Positions 14,450-16,494 of a stretch of DNA of 16,494 nt are shown one piece after another. Positions within the stretch are counted from its first letter, which is position 1; every line of letters begins with the position of its first letter. The DNA comes from Solirubrobacteraceae bacterium (GTDB lineage: Bacteria > Actinomycetota > Thermoleophilia > Solirubrobacterales > Solirubrobacteraceae). The translations under genes were made by a program, and so were the position numbers. Below the pieces are notes generated by a model. That model did no database searches, was not told the DNA's origin, and saw only the letters and a list, made by a program, of their open reading frames with translations. The stretch spans positions 1 through 16,494 of the forward strand of contig JADGIB010000045.1 of assembly GCA_019683665.1 (NCBI GenBank), written 5' to 3'.

Positions 14450-15688
14450 ATGCGTGGTGCGGCGGTGATCCTGGCGACGCTGCTCGTGACGGCCGTCGTC
14501 GCCTGCGGCTCGGACTCCGAGGACGCGCCCGCGCGGGCGACCGGCCCGGCGCCCGCCGCGGCCCCCGAGGGCGACGGGCACGACCGCGCCGGCGGCCCCG
14601 GCACCGGGGCGCGCACGGCCGCGCGCGGCGTGCGGCTCGTCCGCGTCGGCCGCTTCTCGCAGCCGGTGGCGCTCGCCGCCCCGCCCGGCGACCGCCGGCG
14701 CGTCTTCGTCGTCGAGCAGGCCGGGCGCATCCGCGTCGTGCGCGACGGGCGGACCCTCGCGCGGCCGTTCCTCGACCTCCGCGGCGACGTCGTCTCCGGC
14801 GGCGAGCAGGGCCTGCTCGGCCTCGCGTTCGCGCCCGACTACGCCGAGTCGGGCCGCTTCTACGTCTATTACACGGCCGCCGGCAGCGGCGCGAACACCG
14901 TCGCCGAGCTCCGGGCCGCGAGCCCCGACCGGGCGGACCCGTCGACCCGGCGCGTCCTCATCGCCCAGCGCGACACCGAGAGCAACCACAACGGCGGCCA
15001 GCTCGCCTTCGGCCCCGACGGCCTCCTCTACGTCGGCATGGGGGACGGCGGCGGCGCCAACGACCAGCACGGCGCGCGCGGCAACGCCCAGGACCTCGGC
15101 ACGCTGCTGGGCAAGCTCCTGCGGATCGACCCGACGCCGTCGGGATCGCGCCCGTACACGATCCCGCCCGACAACCCGTTCGTCGGCCGGGCCGGCGCCC
15201 GCGGCGAGATCTACGCCTACGGGCTGCGCAACCCGTGGCGGTTCTCGTTCGACGGCGACGCGATCGCGATCGCCGACGTCGGCCAGAACGCGGTCGAGGA
15301 GATCGACTACGTCCCGCTGCGGCGGCTGCGCGGCGCGAACTTCGGCTGGCGCCCGTGGGAGGGCGACCGCCGCAACGTCGACGAGCCCGCCCCCGGGCAC
15401 GTGCGCCCGGTGCTGACGAAGACCCACGACGACGGCTGGTGCTCGATCACCGGCGGCTACGTCGTGCGCGACCCGCGGCTCCCCGCGCTGCGCGGCCGCT
15501 ACGTCTACGGCGACTTCTGCCTCGGCCGGCTGCGCTCCGTGCGGCTGCGCCCCGGCGGGGCGCGCGGCGACCGGGCGATCGCCGGCCTGCCGCGGGTGCC
15601 GAACCTGTCGTCGTTCGGCGAGGACGCCCGCCGCCGCGTCTACGTCCTGTCGCTCGACGGGCCGGTCTACCGGCTCGCGCCGCGGTGA
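14450..15688 (+). CDS. Lipoprotein PQQ-dependent aldose/sugar dehydrogenase (GSDH family)
   Basis: This 412-residue protein is exported and lipid-anchored: the signal sequence ends in a lipobox VVAC with C19, followed by a disordered Ala/Pro/Gly linker to about 60. The rest is a six-bladed propeller of the soluble glucose dehydrogenase/Yli-type family. Family segments are EQGLLGLAFAPDY (119-131), NHNGGQLAFGPDG (179-191) with catalytic-base candidate H180, YVGMGDGGG (194-202), LLGKLLRIDP (219-228), YGLRNPWRFSFD (257-268) and ADVGQNAVEEIDYV (275-288). With PQQ and Ca2+ such enzymes oxidise aldose sugars outside the cytoplasmic membrane. PQQ biosynthesis genes are not in the window, and the true substrate and electron acceptor are unknown. 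Starts further upstream run through the response regulator gene. The stop overlaps the next gene by 4 bp. Confidence 0.9.
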   Translation: MRGAAVILATLLVTAVVACGSDSEDAPARATGPAPAAAPEGDGHDRAGGPGTGARTAARGVRLVRVGRFSQPVALAAPPGDRRRVFVVEQAGRIRVVRDGRTLARPFLDLRGDVVSGGEQGLLGLAFAPDYAESGRFYVYYTAAGSGANTVAELRAASPDRADPSTRRVLIAQRDTESNHNGGQLAFGPDGLLYVGMGDGGGANDQHGARGNAQDLGTLLGKLLRIDPTPSGSRPYTIPPDNPFVGRAGARGEIYAYGLRNPWRFSFDGDAIAIADVGQNAVEEIDYVPLRRLRGANFGWRPWEGDRRNVDEPAPGHVRPVLTKTHDDGWCSITGGYVVRDPRLPALRGRYVYGDFCLGRLRSVRLRPGGARGDRAIAGLPRVPNLSSFGEDARRRVYVLSLDGPVYRLAPR

Positions 15689-16404
15689 TCGCCGGCGTCG
15701 ACGTCGCGCGCGTGCGGGCCGGCAACCCCGGCCCGCTCTCGCTCGACGGGACGAACACGTGGGTGCTCGGACGCGACCCGTGCTGGATCGTCGACCCCGG
15801 CCCGGCCCTCGACGCGCACCTCGACGCGGTCGCCGCCGAGGCGGCGCGGCGCGGCGGCGCGGGCGGGATCGCCGTCACCCACGACCACGCCGACCACGTC
15901 GAGGGGCTGGCGGGCCTGCTCGCCCGCGTCGGCGACGTCCCCGTCGCCCGCGCCGGGGAGCTCGGGCCGCTGCGGGCGCTGCCGACGCCCGGCCACTCGC
16001 CGGACTCGGTCACCTGGATCGCCGGGCGGGCCGCGTTCACCGGCGACACCGTCCTCGGCGCCGGCAGCGTGTTCGTGGCCGGCCCGCTCGGCGACTACCT
16101 CGACGCGCTCGATCGGCTGCGCGGCCTCGGCCTTGCGCTCCTGCTCCCCGGCCACGGCGACCCGGTCACCGACCCGGCCGCCCGGATCGGCGAGCTCATC
16201 GCCCACCGCCTCGAGCGCGAGCGGCGCCTGCTCGCCGCGCTGGAGCGCGGGGCGCGCACGGTCGACGAGCTGCTGGCCGGCGCCTGGAGCGACGCGCCGC
16301 CCGCGCTGCGCCCGGCGGCGGCGCTCACGCTCGCCGCCCACCTCGACAAGCTCGAGCGCGAGGGCCGCCTGCCCGACGGCGTCGAGCGCCCGCGGACGGC
16401 CTAG
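15685..16404 (+). CDS. MBL-fold metallo-hydrolase (LACTB2-like)
   Basis: This 239-residue cytoplasmic hydrolase has the full binuclear zinc motif set: HDHADH with H66, H68, D70 and H71, then H104 (TPGHSPDS), D121 (FTGDTVLG) and H157 (PGHGDP). The C-terminal part (about 175-230) looks like the small winged-helix domain that follows the catalytic domain in LACTB2-type proteins. Human LACTB2 is an RNA endonuclease, while bacterial relatives are mostly annotated as thioesterase- or glyoxalase-like, so the substrate is open. The start is a GTG at 15685 overlapping the dehydrogenase stop (GTGA), the only start that precedes the first strand (IAGVDVARVRAGNPGPL). No Shine-Dalgarno site is visible, so it is probably translationally coupled. 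Confidence 0.9.
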   Translation: MIAGVDVARVRAGNPGPLSLDGTNTWVLGRDPCWIVDPGPALDAHLDAVAAEAARRGGAGGIAVTHDHADHVEGLAGLLARVGDVPVARAGELGPLRALPTPGHSPDSVTWIAGRAAFTGDTVLGAGSVFVAGPLGDYLDALDRLRGLGLALLLPGHGDPVTDPAARIGELIAHRLERERRLLAALERGARTVDELLAGAWSDAPPALRPAAALTLAAHLDKLEREGRLPDGVERPRTA

Positions 16405-16494
16405 CGGGAGGCGGGCGCGCCGGAGCCGCCGGCCACGCCGGCGCCGGCCCCGCCGGCGCCGGGCGCGTATAAACAAAAACCCGCCCCCGCGCCG
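16405..16494. other. Low-complexity GC-rich contig edge
   Basis: The stretch is mostly GCCGGCG-type imperfect repeats, then an abrupt AT-rich TATAAACAAAAAC and a GC-rich end. A minus-strand frame ending in TAG at 16401-16403 would give a Gly/Ala-rich tail (GVAGGSGAPASR). That could be the C-terminus of a gene beyond the window, but composition alone cannot support it. No terminator for the MBL gene is clear. Confidence 0.4.

Noticed and set aside
15667..16476. 269-residue minus-strand open frame opposite the MBL hydrolase, beginning at the contig edge
   Set aside because: It is antisense to the zinc-binding motifs of the hydrolase and is Arg-rich with no domain pattern.
16430..16480. Intrinsic terminator for the MBL gene from the GCCGGCG repeats next to an A-rich run
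   Set aside because: On the plus strand the AT stretch is A-rich rather than T-rich, so it cannot provide a U-tract after the hairpin.
1..16494. CRISPR array, insertion sequence, integrase, toxin-antitoxin pair or defence system
   Set aside because: No regularly spaced direct repeats, transposase motifs, terminal inverted repeats or small paired genes were seen; every sizeable gene fits a metabolic, respiratory, regulatory or housekeeping family.

Overview
The window looks like one short contig, probably metagenomic, from a very GC-rich actinobacterium. By eye about three quarters of the bases are G or C, nearly all third codon positions are G or C, and long antisense shadow frames run through every gene. 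The gene styles resemble Thermoleophilia/Solirubrobacterales: a Rhodococcus ADH-A-like dehydrogenase, an actinobacterial-type IlvE, unfused cydD and cydC, and many apparently leaderless genes. This placement is inference, since no rRNA or marker gene is present. Both ends carry low-complexity sequence that may be assembly edge.

Layout. 1-46: G/C homopolymer edge. 47-1090 (-): zinc alcohol dehydrogenase. 1091-1312: divergent promoter region with a perfect 16-bp palindrome. 1313-7089 (+): tightly coupled cydA-cydB-cydD-cydC operon, encoding cytochrome bd oxidase and the CydDC ABC exporter needed to assemble it. 7093-7115: hairpin at the convergent junction. 7103-8125 (-): LacI-family regulator. 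8312-9250 (+): branched-chain aminotransferase. 9163-10410 (-): MocR-type (GntR helix-turn-helix plus aminotransferase) protein that lacks its C-terminal domain and runs antisense into the end of the aminotransferase gene. 10493-11245 and 11268-11978 (-): TauE/SafE-like permease and an SRAP (HMCES/YedK) abasic-site protein, probably one transcript. 12023-12418 (+): YvlD/phage-holin-4-like membrane protein. 12419-12675: noncoding, with the best sigma-70-like promoter in the window followed by a structured, terminated RNA candidate. 12676-14414 (+): soluble GAF histidine kinase and NarL/LuxR-type response regulator, overlapping by 4 bp. 14450-16404 (+): lipoprotein PQQ-dependent sugar dehydrogenase and an MBL-fold hydrolase, overlapping by 4 bp. 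16405-16494: low-complexity edge.

How the genes work together. The cyd operon is a self-contained high-affinity terminal oxidase module: CydAB reduces O2 with quinol, and CydDC exports reductant/thiols and supports haem insertion. The kinase/regulator pair is a cytoplasmic sensing system whose signal is unknown. The PQQ enzyme would feed electrons from extracytoplasmic sugars or other alcohols into respiration. The other genes are ordinary metabolic or housekeeping functions.

The least ordinary items are the RNA candidate at 12510-12636 with competing terminator-like structures, the truncated MocR gene, and a repeated -10-like TANNNT hexamer 6-11 nt before the start codons of most first genes. 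No CRISPR array, tRNA, rRNA, insertion sequence or prophage was found, and I see no clear new multi-gene system.
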